Of a stretch of DNA of 64,000 bases, positions 36,531 through 45,237 are shown piece by piece. The notes beneath the pieces are model-generated. The model worked only from the letters and a program-made list of their open reading frames with translations. It was not told the origin of the DNA and ran no database searches. Origin of the DNA: Bacteroidota bacterium (lineage in GTDB: Bacteria > Bacteroidota > Bacteroidia > JACCXN01); the NCBI GenBank assembly GCA_013696965.1, contig JACCXN010000055.1, forward strand, positions 16,183-80,182. Reading direction: 5' to 3'. The translations under genes and the position numbers were made by a program. Within the stretch, counting starts at the first letter, position 1; every line of letters begins with the position of its first letter.

Positions 36531-38339
36531 TTAAATAAGCATTCCAATAATTACAGCTGTAAATAAGGATGCAAGTGTACCAGCAATAAGTGCTTTTATA
36601 CCTAATTGAGAGAGCAGAGTTCTTTTATTTGGAGCAAGAACTCCTATTCCACCAATTTGAATACCAATGGAAGAGAAATTTGAAAATCCACAAAGGATAT
36701 AAGTGGCAATAATTATTGATTTTTCATCTGTAAATAATCCCGAGTTTTTAAGTTCTCCAAGTGTAACGTAGGCAACAAATTCATTTAGTATAGTCTTCTC
36801 ACCCAATAGTTGCCCCACAAGAGCACTATCGGCCCAGGATGTCCCCATTAACCACGCCAAAGGCTTAAGAACTATTCCAAGCATAAATTGCATGGTCAAA
36901 CTATTGTATTGTCCATTACTCCAGGCAAAAATTTTGCTATTTAAACCAGTGTAATCACCAATAATGTCCGAAAAAATATAATTGGTCATAGCTATAAATG
37001 CAATGAAAACAATAATCATTGCAGCTACATTTACTGCTAGTTTTAAACCCTGTACTGTCCCATTAGCAATTGATTCCAAAGCATTGTCGCCTATTTTCTC
37101 TTTACTTACCTCCATTTTACGTTTAATTTCTTCTGTTTCCGGAAGCAATATCTTTGCTGCCACAATTGCCGCTGGAGCAGAAAGGAGGGATGCAATAATA
37201 AGGTGTTTAGCGAAAAATAATTGCTGTTGAGGATCATCCCCACCTAAAAAACCAACATAAGCCACCAATACTCCTCCTGCTATAGTTGCCATACCTCCGC
37301 TCATAAGGCAGAGTATTTCTGATTTAGTCATGCTATCTATGTACGGCTTTATCAGCAGTGGGGCTTCCGTTTGGCCTAAAAATATATTGCCAGCTGCCGC
37401 AAGACTTTCCGCACCAGATAAGCCCATTAATTTATTCATCAACCAGGCAAAAGCATATACTATTTTCTGAATGATGCCTAAGTAGAATAGTAGACTAGTT
37501 AAAGCGGAAAAAAATATAATAGTAGGCAATACCTGGAAAGCGAAAATAAATCCATAAGCACTAGTGTCACTTACCAAACCACCAAATACGAAAGTAGAAC
37601 CAGCTCTGGTAAAATTCAATATTTCTACAAAAACAGTACTTACACCTTCAAAAAAAGTTTGAATAAGTGGTATTTTTAAAACACAAACTGCTATTAATAT
37701 TTGTAGCCCCAATCCCTTAGCAACTAAAATCCAATTGATTCCCCTGCGATTACTGCTGAATAGAAAAGCGATTAGAAGAAGGGTAAATAACCCTAATAAT
37801 CCACGAAAAAAACCATTTAAGGTAAACCCGGATTTATAGATTTCAGTAGGGGTGAATTTAAAAAGGTATTTAATTTCAGGGTTAGATAATTGCAGTGCGT
37901 CATTAGAAAATTCAAAATTAAACTGTTCAATTTTTTTTTCTGTTTTCAACTGACTGCTTTCCTGCCGCAATACTTGCTTTCCCTGTGAAAAGTATATTAT
38001 AACAGGTTGATTTTCTATAACTTCGTATACCACCGAATCAACTGTTGCAGAAAAAGGAGTTAGATCATAAATAAGTATTAAAGTGCTATCTGATATGTAC
38101 CAGTCGCCAGAAGTAGTATTTGAATCTATACTGAAATCAAATCTTTTTCTGTTGTTTTTTATAAAGAAACTCAAATGACTCTCTTTAGAAAATAGTGTTG
38201 CTGAGATATCCTTAGTATATTGGATTTGTTCCAAGTCCCACTTTCGCGACAATTGCTGTTCAACAGGGGGATTTGCAGCATGCCCTAATTGTGTGAATAA
38301 CCCGAAAATTAAAAGGAGAACAAAAGGATAAAATTTCAT
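36531..38339 (-). CDS. CNT-family nucleoside transporter with an N-terminal lipocalin-like domain
   Basis: 602 residues. From about residue 175 on it is a concentrative (cation-coupled) nucleoside transporter: GRRGINWILVAKGLGLQILIA-type N-terminal helices, then the Gate region and the C-terminal motif LAAAGNIFLGQTEAPLLIKP. Later come ITNYIFSDIIGDYTGLN-like and CGFSNFSSIGIQIGGIG segments. Before the transporter lies a signal peptide (FVLLLIFGLFTQLGHA) and a ~130-residue extracytoplasmic region with a lipocalin-like strand pattern: LSRKWDLEQIQY ... FSIDSNTTSGDWYISDSTLI. Such an added domain is not part of classical NupC. It may bind substrate or sense the envelope, which is inference. Nearby thyA and a kinase further away suggest nucleoside salvage. 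Confidence 0.88.
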   Translation of the reverse strand: MKFYPFVLLLIFGLFTQLGHAANPPVEQQLSRKWDLEQIQYTKDISATLFSKESHLSFFIKNNRKRFDFSIDSNTTSGDWYISDSTLILIYDLTPFSATVDSVVYEVIENQPVIIYFSQGKQVLRQESSQLKTEKKIEQFNFEFSNDALQLSNPEIKYLFKFTPTEIYKSGFTLNGFFRGLLGLFTLLLIAFLFSSNRRGINWILVAKGLGLQILIAVCVLKIPLIQTFFEGVSTVFVEILNFTRAGSTFVFGGLVSDTSAYGFIFAFQVLPTIIFFSALTSLLFYLGIIQKIVYAFAWLMNKLMGLSGAESLAAAGNIFLGQTEAPLLIKPYIDSMTKSEILCLMSGGMATIAGGVLVAYVGFLGGDDPQQQLFFAKHLIIASLLSAPAAIVAAKILLPETEEIKRKMEVSKEKIGDNALESIANGTVQGLKLAVNVAAMIIVFIAFIAMTNYIFSDIIGDYTGLNSKIFAWSNGQYNSLTMQFMLGIVLKPLAWLMGTSWADSALVGQLLGEKTILNEFVAYVTLGELKNSGLFTDEKSIIIATYILCGFSNFSSIGIQIGGIGVLAPNKRTLLSQLGIKALIAGTLASLFTAVIIGMLI

Positions 38340-38434
38340 TTAACTGCGTAGGATTTTTAAATGAAAAAATTAAAAACAATATTACTGATTTTCAGCAACA
38401 TATATTTTTAGGGGTAAATATAGTAAAGAAATTC

Positions 38435-39034
38435 TTAATTGGATTTTTTTCTGCTGGATATTTCATCCCTTATTTTTGAGGCTTTTTCATAATTTTCCTC
38501 ATCAATTGCATTTTTGAGCATTTCTTTAAGCTCATTTTCGGAAGCAGCCCCAAGATTGCCTTTCTTTTTATCTTCTTTTGCTTCCTCCTCATGTGTGCCT
38601 TCAAAGGCTTCGGGTGAGGCGCCCTCTTCCAGGATAATGCCTGCAGAGGAAAGAATAAATTCATATGTAAAAACTGGGCATTTGAATCTAACAGCAAGTG
38701 CAATTGCGTCAGAAGTACGCGTGTCAATTTCTACTTCTTTTTCTCCATTTGTACAAATAAGTTTAGCGAAGAAAATTCCTTCAACCAAGTTATAGATAAT
38801 TACTTCATTGATGGTGATATTAAAATTGTCAGAAAGATTTTTAAACAAATCGTGAGTAAGGGGTCGGCTTGGGCTTATCTTTTCCAGTTCAATAGCAATG
38901 GCCTGGGCCTCAAAACCTCCTATAATGATGGGTAATCTTCTTTTGCCTCTGGCCTCACCTAATACAAGAGCATATGCTCCCGATTGCGTCTGACTATATG
39001 ATAATCCAACAATTTCTAATTTGATCTTTTTCAC
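38435..39034 (-). CDS. bifunctional nuclease-family (DUF151) protein with UVR motif
   Basis: 199 residues: a BFN/DUF151 domain (ALVLGEARGKRRLPIIIGGF, then AIELEKISPSRPLTHDLFK, then TRTSDAIALAVRFKCPVFTY). The C-terminal ~35 residues match the UvrB/UvrC interaction motif, ELKEMLKNAIDEENYEKASK. BFN proteins have reported DNase/RNase activity in plants, and the bacterial role is poorly known; the UVR motif hints at binding a UvrB/UvrC-like partner. The 56-base gap to etfA upstream suggests co-transcription. Confidence 0.88.
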   Translation of the reverse strand: MKKIKLEIVGLSYSQTQSGAYALVLGEARGKRRLPIIIGGFEAQAIAIELEKISPSRPLTHDLFKNLSDNFNITINEVIIYNLVEGIFFAKLICTNGEKEVEIDTRTSDAIALAVRFKCPVFTYEFILSSAGIILEEGASPEAFEGTHEEEAKEDKKKGNLGAASENELKEMLKNAIDEENYEKASKIRDEISSRKKSN

Positions 39035-39090
39035 GTATTAATTTTTGTTTTGCTCAACAATCCGTTATTATAAAGATAATAAATCTTTAT

Positions 39091-40056
39091 TTAATTCGCA
39101 CTAGCTTTTAATTTTTTAAAAGCCTCAATTAATTTGGGAACTATTTCAAAGGCATCGCCTACAATTCCATAATCAGCTGCTTTAAAGAAGGGTGCTTCAG
39201 GATCTTTGTTGATGACAACGATTGTCTTGCTTCTGTTAACTCCAGCTAAATGTTGAATAGCTCCTGAAATACCTATTGCAATATAAAGATTGGGTGCAAT
39301 AGCAACTCCTGTCTGTCCTACATGTTCATGATGTGGCCTCCACCCGATGTCAGCTACTGGCCTGGAGCAAGCAGTTGCAGCGTGAAGTTCTCTTGCAAGT
39401 TCCTCAATCATTCCCCAATTTTCAGGACCCTTTAATCCTCTTCCTGCTGAAACAACTATTTCAGCCTCGCGCAAAGATATTTCATCAACTTTTTTCTTCA
39501 CCTCTTTAACTGTAATTTTTGATTTTAATAAATCCTCACTTACTGAAAAATCAACCACTTGGGCTGATCCACTTATTTTTTCAACAGGGAAAGAATTAGG
39601 AAGAAGAGAAATTACTTTTTTATTTGAAGTTATTTCAATTTCAGCAAAAGCTTTTCCGGAAAAAACGGCTTTTTTAACAGTAAAACCAGCATCTGTTTTT
39701 GGTAATTCAATAGCTCCTGCTACAAATCCAGCATCTAGTCTTGCTGCCACTCTTGGTGCAATTGCTTTGCCAGCTATATCGTGAGAAAAAATAATGACAG
39801 AAGAATTTTCCTGTTCCGCTGCCTTTGTGATAATTCTGGTTAGAACCTGGTTCTCTAAAGTGTTCGTGTTTTTTGCATGTAAAACTTTCGATGCTCCATA
39901 CTCTGAAATTTCATTTATATTGCTGCAGTCTCCTGTTACAACTACGGTTGCTGTTGTTCCTGTCTGGGAGGCGATTTTACTTCCATAACAAATGGCTTCA
40001 AATCCTGACTTAATTACTTTTCCATTGGAAGAATCTGCAAATATTAATACTGACAT
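39091..40056 (-). CDS. etfA: electron transfer flavoprotein subunit alpha
   Basis: FAD-binding subunit of ETF, which passes electrons from acyl-CoA dehydrogenases to the respiratory chain. 321 residues with the C-terminal FAD-domain signature: VVSAGRGLKGPENWGMIEEL, ATACSRPVADIGWRPHHEHVG and YIAIGISGAIQHLAGVNRSK. Lies 24 bases downstream of etfB, with which it forms the heterodimer. Confidence 0.96.
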   Translation of the reverse strand: MSVLIFADSSNGKVIKSGFEAICYGSKIASQTGTTATVVVTGDCSNINEISEYGASKVLHAKNTNTLENQVLTRIITKAAEQENSSVIIFSHDIAGKAIAPRVAARLDAGFVAGAIELPKTDAGFTVKKAVFSGKAFAEIEITSNKKVISLLPNSFPVEKISGSAQVVDFSVSEDLLKSKITVKEVKKKVDEISLREAEIVVSAGRGLKGPENWGMIEELARELHAATACSRPVADIGWRPHHEHVGQTGVAIAPNLYIAIGISGAIQHLAGVNRSKTIVVINKDPEAPFFKAADYGIVGDAFEIVPKLIEAFKKLKASAN

Positions 40057-40080
40057 TTTTCTTGATTTTATAATTATAAA

Positions 40081-40821
40081 TTAAATGGCTTTTGCCTCAT
40101 TGTGAAGTAGCTCGATTAACTGTTCTGGCGTTTCAGCTGGAATCATTTTGCAACCTTTTTTCTCAACAGGCAAGCTGTACGATTTTATTGAAGTGTGTGT
40201 TGGTAAATCAACAGGTGCAACAACATTTAAAGGCTTAGTTCGAGCAGCCATAATTCCACGCATATTTGGTATTCTGGCCTCTGCCATGCCTTTTGAAGCA
40301 CTAACTACAAATGGAGTATTTACTTCAACTACTTCCGATCCACCAGGAATGTCTATTTCAAGGGTGGCTGTGTTAGCGTTAATATCTAATTTGGAAGCAT
40401 GTGAAATAAAGGGTTGATCAAGTAATTCGGCTAGCATTCCTCCAACTTGTGAACCATTATAATCAATTGTTTCCTTCCCTGTTAAAATTATATCGAAATC
40501 TTTGCCTTTAGCATAAGCTGCTAATTGTTTTGCCACATATAAAGCATCAAGAGGCTGAGCATCTATTCTCACTGCTTCATCTGCTCCAATTGCCAAGGCT
40601 TTCCTTATAATGGCATCATCAACAGCGGTTCCAACGGTTATAATTGTAACACTTCCGCCAAGTGTTTCTTTAATTTCCAGGGCTCTCACAAGTGCAAACC
40701 ATTCATCATAAGGGTTAACAATAAATTGTACTCCACTTTCATTGAAAGTAGTATTGTTATTTGTGAAGCTGATTTTACTTGTGGTATCAGGAGCTTTGCT
40801 TATGCAAACTAATAATTTCAT
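40081..40821 (-). CDS. etfB: electron transfer flavoprotein subunit beta
   Basis: 246 residues, AMP-binding partner of EtfA. Characteristic blocks are VNPYDEWFALVRALEIKE, the ILTGKETIDYNGSQVGGMLA loop and RIPNMRGIMAARTKPL near the C-terminus. First gene of the minus-strand series etfB-etfA-BFN. A -7-like CAAATTTA lies at 40857-40864. Confidence 0.96.
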   Translation of the reverse strand: MKLLVCISKAPDTTSKISFTNNNTTFNESGVQFIVNPYDEWFALVRALEIKETLGGSVTIITVGTAVDDAIIRKALAIGADEAVRIDAQPLDALYVAKQLAAYAKGKDFDIILTGKETIDYNGSQVGGMLAELLDQPFISHASKLDINANTATLEIDIPGGSEVVEVNTPFVVSASKGMAEARIPNMRGIMAARTKPLNVVAPVDLPTHTSIKSYSLPVEKKGCKMIPAETPEQLIELLHNEAKAI

Positions 40822-40856
40822 GCTTAATAATGTTTTTGATTTTCTTTATAGGATTG

Positions 40857-40864
40857 CAAATTTA
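40857..40864 (-). promoter_or_regulatory. candidate -7 element of the etfBA promoter
   Basis: TAAATTTG on the minus strand, exact TAnnTTTG, about 36 bases before the etfB start codon. No TTG at standard spacing was found. Confidence 0.4.
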
Positions 40865-41011
40865 GTTAAAACTTACTAAACGATTAAATAATAAGTAATG
40901 ATATTTAAAATAATATCAAAATTTGATAATAATATCAATAAAACAACTTAAACCTCAAGGGTAATTGCAATTTTTAAATATTAAAAAAAGCATATAGAAT
41001 TAAAAAATAGT

Positions 41012-41019
41012 TATTTTTG
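41012..41019 (+). promoter_or_regulatory. -7 element of the E1 beta gene promoter
   Basis: TATTTTTG, an exact match 22 bases before ATG 41041. It overlaps the longer TTG start at 41017, which argues that translation begins at 41041. Confidence 0.5.
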
Positions 41020-41040
41020 CCCGCATTTAAAGAAAGAAAT

Positions 41041-42024
41041 ATGAGAACAATTAAATTAAGAGATGCTTTGCGTGAAGCAATGGTTGAAGAGATGAGAAGG
41101 GATGATAAAGTGTTTTTGATGGGCGAGGAAGTTGCTGAATACAACGGGGCATATAAAGTAAGTCAGGGAATGTTGGATGAATTCGGTCCAAAAAGAGTTA
41201 TTGATACACCCATTGCAGAACTTGGTTTTGCAGGTATTGGCGTTGGAGCTGCAATGAATGGATTAAGGCCAATAATCGAATTTATGACCTTTAACTTTTC
41301 CCTGGTTGCAATTGACCAGGTTATTAATTCAGCCGCAAAAATTATGTCCATGTCAGGTGGGCAATTTCATGCACCCATGGTATTTAGGGGCCCAACAGGA
41401 TCTGCAGGGCAATTGAGTTCACAGCACTCCCAGGCTTTTGAAAGCTGGTATGCAAACTGCCCAGGATTAAAAGTAATAGTTCCTTCCACCCCTTACGATG
41501 CCAAAGGTTTATTGAAATCTGCAATCAGGGATAACGATCCGGTTATTTTTATGGAATCAGAACAAATGTATGGAGAGATGGGAGAGGTTCCTGATAGTGA
41601 ATATTTAATTCCAATCGGACTGGCAGATGTGAAAAGAAAAGGCAAGGATGTTACTTTAGTAACTTTTGGAAAAATCACCAAGGTTGCTTTAGCAGCGGCA
41701 GTTGAATTAGAAAAAGAAGGCATTTCTGCTGAAGTAATTGATTTAAGAACAGTAAGGCCAATTGATTATGCCACTGTTATTGAATCAATAAAAAAAACAA
41801 ACAGGATGGTAATGGTTGAAGAAAGCTGGCCTCTTGGAAGTATTGCCTCTGAGGTTGCGTTTAAAGTTCAGCGTGAAGCTTTTGATTACCTGGATGCACC
41901 TGTGTTAAGGGTAACCGGAAAAGATGTTCCATTACCTTATGCTCCCACTTTAATCGAAGCCTATTTGCCTAATATAGAAAGAGTAGTGAAAGCAGTAAAA
42001 GCAGTAATGTATATAAAGTCATAA
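41041..42024 (+). CDS. pdhB: 2-oxoacid (pyruvate) dehydrogenase E1 component, beta subunit
   Basis: Beta chain of the thiamine-diphosphate E1 heterotetramer. 327 residues from MRTIKLRDALREAMVEEMRR. Visible blocks: VFLMGEEVAEYNGAYKVSQG, the conserved glutamate region DTPIAELGFAGIGVGAAMNG, GPTGSAGQLSSQHSQAFESW and, near the end, VTGKDVPLPYAPTLIEAYLP. These match the pyruvate rather than the branched-chain type, but the distinction is not certain from sequence alone. The alpha subunit is not adjacent. Start chosen because the upstream TTG falls inside the promoter. Confidence 0.92.
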   Translation: MRTIKLRDALREAMVEEMRRDDKVFLMGEEVAEYNGAYKVSQGMLDEFGPKRVIDTPIAELGFAGIGVGAAMNGLRPIIEFMTFNFSLVAIDQVINSAAKIMSMSGGQFHAPMVFRGPTGSAGQLSSQHSQAFESWYANCPGLKVIVPSTPYDAKGLLKSAIRDNDPVIFMESEQMYGEMGEVPDSEYLIPIGLADVKRKGKDVTLVTFGKITKVALAAAVELEKEGISAEVIDLRTVRPIDYATVIESIKKTNRMVMVEESWPLGSIASEVAFKVQREAFDYLDAPVLRVTGKDVPLPYAPTLIEAYLPNIERVVKAVKAVMYIKS

Positions 42025-42102
42025 AACATACTATTCTTACAATTCCTCTCTGAATACCTTAACCATATTGGTTTTTTATTGTATAATTTATACCAAGGTA
42101 TT

Positions 42103-42133
42103 TTGAGTTTAACTATTTTAATTGCTACTTTTG
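42103..42133 (+). promoter_or_regulatory. promoter of the pyrophosphatase-YceI gene
   Basis: TTG at 42103-42105, 20-base spacer, TACTTTTG at 42126-42133, both elements matching the Bacteroidota consensus. The leader would be about 40 bases. Confidence 0.65.
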
Positions 42134-42182
42134 CCACCTTTAAAAAATAAGCTTAACCTAAAATACTAATTAATAAACAATC

Positions 42183-44879
42183 ATGGAAAATTTAATGTAT
42201 GTAATCCCTGTATTTGGTTTACTTGCCCTTTTGTATACTGCCATAAAATCAGCATGGGTTACCAAGCAGGATGCGGGAAATGAAAAAATGAGCACAATTG
42301 CTACCTATATAGCCGATGGTGCTATGGCATTTTTGAAGGCCGAATATAAGGTGATGGTGTATTTTGTAATAATTGCGTCTGTTTTCCTAGCTTATTTAGG
42401 GTATGTAGGGGAACATTCTCATCCTTTAATTGTTGGTTCATTTATTATTGGTGCTTTCCTCTCTGCCCTTGCAGGTTATATCGGGATGAAAATTGCTACA
42501 AAAGCAAATGTAAGGACAGCTCAGGCTGCAAGAACAAGTCTTTCAAAAGCCTTGAATGTTTCTTTTACAGGAGGAGCAGTAATGGGTCTTGGTGTTGCCG
42601 GACTAGCTGTTTTAGGTCTTGGATCTTTATTTATTGTATTTTATTACATTTTTGTTCAATCCACAGGAGCCAATGTTAATGGCGATGAAATGCAAAAAGC
42701 CCTTGAGGTTTTAACCGGATTTTCATTGGGTGCCGAAAGTATTGCATTATTTGCTCGTGTTGGTGGAGGTATTTATACAAAAGCAGCTGACGTAGGGGCA
42801 GATCTTGTTGGAAAAGTTGAAGCTGGAATTCCAGAGGATGATCCTAGAAACCCTGCTACTATTGCAGATAATGTAGGTGATAATGTTGGTGACGTTGCAG
42901 GTATGGGAGCGGATTTGTTCGGTTCTTATGTTGCTACAATACTTGCTACAATGGTTTTAGGAAGAGAAATTATTCTGACAGATAATTTTGGCGGAATTTC
43001 TCCAATTTTACTTCCTATGGTAATTGCGGGAATGGGTATTGTGTTTTCTATGATAGGAACACTATTTGTAAAGGTTAAAGAAGGTGGTAATGTACAGCTT
43101 GCTCTAAATATGGGTAATTGGTCATCCATTGTTTTAACGGTAATTGCCTCCTATTTTCTTATAAACTGGATGCTTCCTGATGGAGAAATGATCATGTCAA
43201 GGGAAGGTGCAATGCCTTTTACAAAAATGGGTGTTTTTTATGCTGTAACAATTGGTTTAATTGTAGGAACTATAATCAGTATGATAACTGAATATTATAC
43301 TTCGATGAACAGAAAACCGGTAAATTCTATTATTCAGCAATCCTCAACAGGTGCTGCTACAAATATTATTTCAGGATTAAGTGTAGGAATGATGAGTACA
43401 GCATTGCCAATACTTGTTTTAGCTGCAGGTATTATTGGTTCATATATGGTTGCCGGGTTATATGGTGTTGCCATTGCTGCTGCCGGAATGATGGCAACTA
43501 CAGCTATGCAACTTGCAATTGATGCATTTGGTCCAATTGCCGATAATGCAGGGGGAATTGCTGAAATGAGTGAATTGCCAAAAGAAGTGAGAGAAAGAAC
43601 AGATATTCTAGATGCAGTTGGAAATACTACAGCTGCAACCGGAAAAGGTTTTGCTATTGCCTCTGCCGCTTTAACGGCTTTAGCTCTTTTTGCTGCTTTT
43701 ATGGCTATGGCAAAAATTAATTCTATTGATATTTCAAAGGCCCAAGTTTTGGCAGGTCTATTCGTTGGTGGTATGATTCCTTTTGTGTTTTCAGCTCTTG
43801 CAATAAGTGCTGTTGGACGTGCTGCTATGGCTATGGTTCATGAAGTTAGAAGGCAATTTCGAGAAATTCCTGGAATTATGGAAGGTACAGGAAAACCTGA
43901 ATATGAAAAATGTGTTGCAATTTCAACGGATGCGGCCATCAAAGAAATGATACTTCCTGGTGCTATTGCACTTCTTGTTCCAGTAATTGTTGGCTTCTCG
44001 TTCGGTCCGGAGGTACTAGGTGGTGTACTTGCAGGAACTACTGTTTCTGGTGTTCTTATGGCTATTTTCATGTGTAATGCTGGTGGTGCATGGGATAACG
44101 CTAAGAAATCATTTGAAAAAGGCGTTGAAATTAACGGAAAAATGGAATATAAAGGCTCTGATGCTCACAAGGCTTCAGTAACTGGCGATACTGTTGGTGA
44201 TCCTTTCAAAGATACTTCTGGCCCATCAATGAACATTCTAATTAAGTTAATGTCAATTGTTTCTCTTGTAATTGCGCCTCATATTGCTATGATTGAAACT
44301 ACTGAAATTGCTAAGCCTATAGGTGAAATCGAAAATAGTAACAGTTCAGTTACAAATGGACTTTATACAGTAAATACAGCTGAATCGTCTTTAGCATGGA
44401 TAGGAAAAAAAGTTTCTGGTGCTCATGATGGTTTGGTAACCATAATAAAGGGTGAGTTAAAAGTTGAAAATGGTATTGTTACGGGTGGTTCTTATTTAAT
44501 AGATATGAATTCTATAAGCTGCCTTGATATTGAGGATATGGATGACAACGGAGATTTAGTAACACATTTGAAAAATGATGATTTTTTCTCTGTTGAAAAA
44601 TATCCAAGTTCAAGTTTTACTATTAATTCTGTTTCCTCAATTCAGGGTGATACTTATAATATTACTGGAATTTTAACTGTTAAGGGAATATCAAATGAAA
44701 TAATTGTGCCTGCAGTTATTACTGCAAATGAAAACAAAATAAGTGCTGTAGCAAATTTTTCAATTGACAGAACAAAATGGGATGTTAAATATAAGTCTAA
44801 GACTTTTTTTCCAGAACTTGCTGATAAATTTATTCATGATAATATTGAGTTTAAATTATTACTTGTAGCTAGGAAATAA
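42183..44879 (+). CDS. hppA: membrane pyrophosphatase (K+-dependent type) fused to a C-terminal YceI domain
   Basis: 898 residues. Residues 1-~715 form an ion-pumping membrane pyrophosphatase with about 16 helices that hydrolyses PPi to move Na+ or H+ outwards. The signature [16 protein letters not shown] starts at 205, with [20 protein letters not shown] after it, DNAGGIAEM in the middle, and [15 protein letters not shown] near the end of this part. [13 protein letters not shown] carries Ala where K+-independent enzymes have Lys, so K+ dependence is predicted. After [15 protein letters not shown] and a short polar linker, residues ~725-898 match the YceI family ([48 protein letters not shown]), a beta-barrel that binds isoprenoids or other lipids. 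The reading frame is continuous, with no frameshift sign. The standard family ends near 700-750, so the YceI part is additional. Confidence 0.95.
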   Translation: MENLMYVIPVFGLLALLYTAIKSAWVTKQDAGNEKMSTIATYIADGAMAFLKAEYKVMVYFVIIASVFLAYLGYVGEHSHPLIVGSFIIGAFLSALAGYIGMKIATKANVRTAQAARTSLSKALNVSFTGGAVMGLGVAGLAVLGLGSLFIVFYYIFVQSTGANVNGDEMQKALEVLTGFSLGAESIALFARVGGGIYTKAADVGADLVGKVEAGIPEDDPRNPATIADNVGDNVGDVAGMGADLFGSYVATILATMVLGREIILTDNFGGISPILLPMVIAGMGIVFSMIGTLFVKVKEGGNVQLALNMGNWSSIVLTVIASYFLINWMLPDGEMIMSREGAMPFTKMGVFYAVTIGLIVGTIISMITEYYTSMNRKPVNSIIQQSSTGAATNIISGLSVGMMSTALPILVLAAGIIGSYMVAGLYGVAIAAAGMMATTAMQLAIDAFGPIADNAGGIAEMSELPKEVRERTDILDAVGNTTAATGKGFAIASAALTALALFAAFMAMAKINSIDISKAQVLAGLFVGGMIPFVFSALAISAVGRAAMAMVHEVRRQFREIPGIMEGTGKPEYEKCVAISTDAAIKEMILPGAIALLVPVIVGFSFGPEVLGGVLAGTTVSGVLMAIFMCNAGGAWDNAKKSFEKGVEINGKMEYKGSDAHKASVTGDTVGDPFKDTSGPSMNILIKLMSIVSLVIAPHIAMIETTEIAKPIGEIENSNSSVTNGLYTVNTAESSLAWIGKKVSGAHDGLVTIIKGELKVENGIVTGGSYLIDMNSISCLDIEDMDDNGDLVTHLKNDDFFSVEKYPSSSFTINSVSSIQGDTYNITGILTVKGISNEIIVPAVITANENKISAVANFSIDRTKWDVKYKSKTFFPELADKFIHDNIEFKLLLVARK

Positions 44880-44898
44880 TTAATTTTTTTACAAAAAA

Positions 44899-44934
44899 GG
44901 CCGTTACTGAAAAAAAGTAACGGCCGCTTTTTTG
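44899..44934 (+). terminator. terminator after the pyrophosphatase-YceI gene
   Basis: Perfect 10-base stem ggccgttact / agtaacggcc (44899-44908 with 44916-44925) and a T-run. Confidence 0.9.
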
Positions 44935-45139
44935 TAAAATAAATTCATTGTTGTCTATACAGGAATTGCCTCCAATTCCTGCCTTTGCCAAAAAAAGGTG
45001 ATGTTTTATTGCCTTTATGAATTTAGTATTAAATTCATAAAAAATCACTCGTGGTTTCGTTTTGACGAATGCTTTTATAACATTTCCCTTAGAATCATTT
45101 TGAAAATGAGAATGGGCTAGGTTGAATTAATATAAAATA
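44935..45139. other. intergenic region with two small inverted repeats
   Basis: No reading frame is credible. Two perfect small hairpins are present: caggaattg / caattcctg (44960-44968 with 44973-44981) and tttatgaattt / aaattcataaa (45014-45024 with 45031-45041). Neither has a T-run, so they are not terminators; their role is unknown. Confidence 0.5.
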
Positions 45140-45175
45140 AAAAGCCCTCAATCTGGTAGAACATTGAGGGCTTTT
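45140..45175 (-). terminator. terminator after the DUF349 gene
   Basis: 13-base stem aaaagccctcaat / attgagggctttt (45140-45152 with 45163-45175); on the minus strand it ends in a T-run about 65 bases after the DUF349 stop codon. Confidence 0.8.
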
Positions 45176-45237
45176 GTTTAATGAATTATTGATTATCATT
45201 AATTTAATCAATAGAATTTTGAATAAATGAATCAGGC

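Noticed and set aside
41017..41040. TTG start eight codons upstream of pdhB
   Set aside because: It falls within the TATTTTTG promoter element, so the transcript would not include it.
44955..45045. Two perfect small hairpins read as terminators
   Set aside because: Neither is followed by a T-run, and a strong terminator for the upstream gene already lies at 44899-44934.
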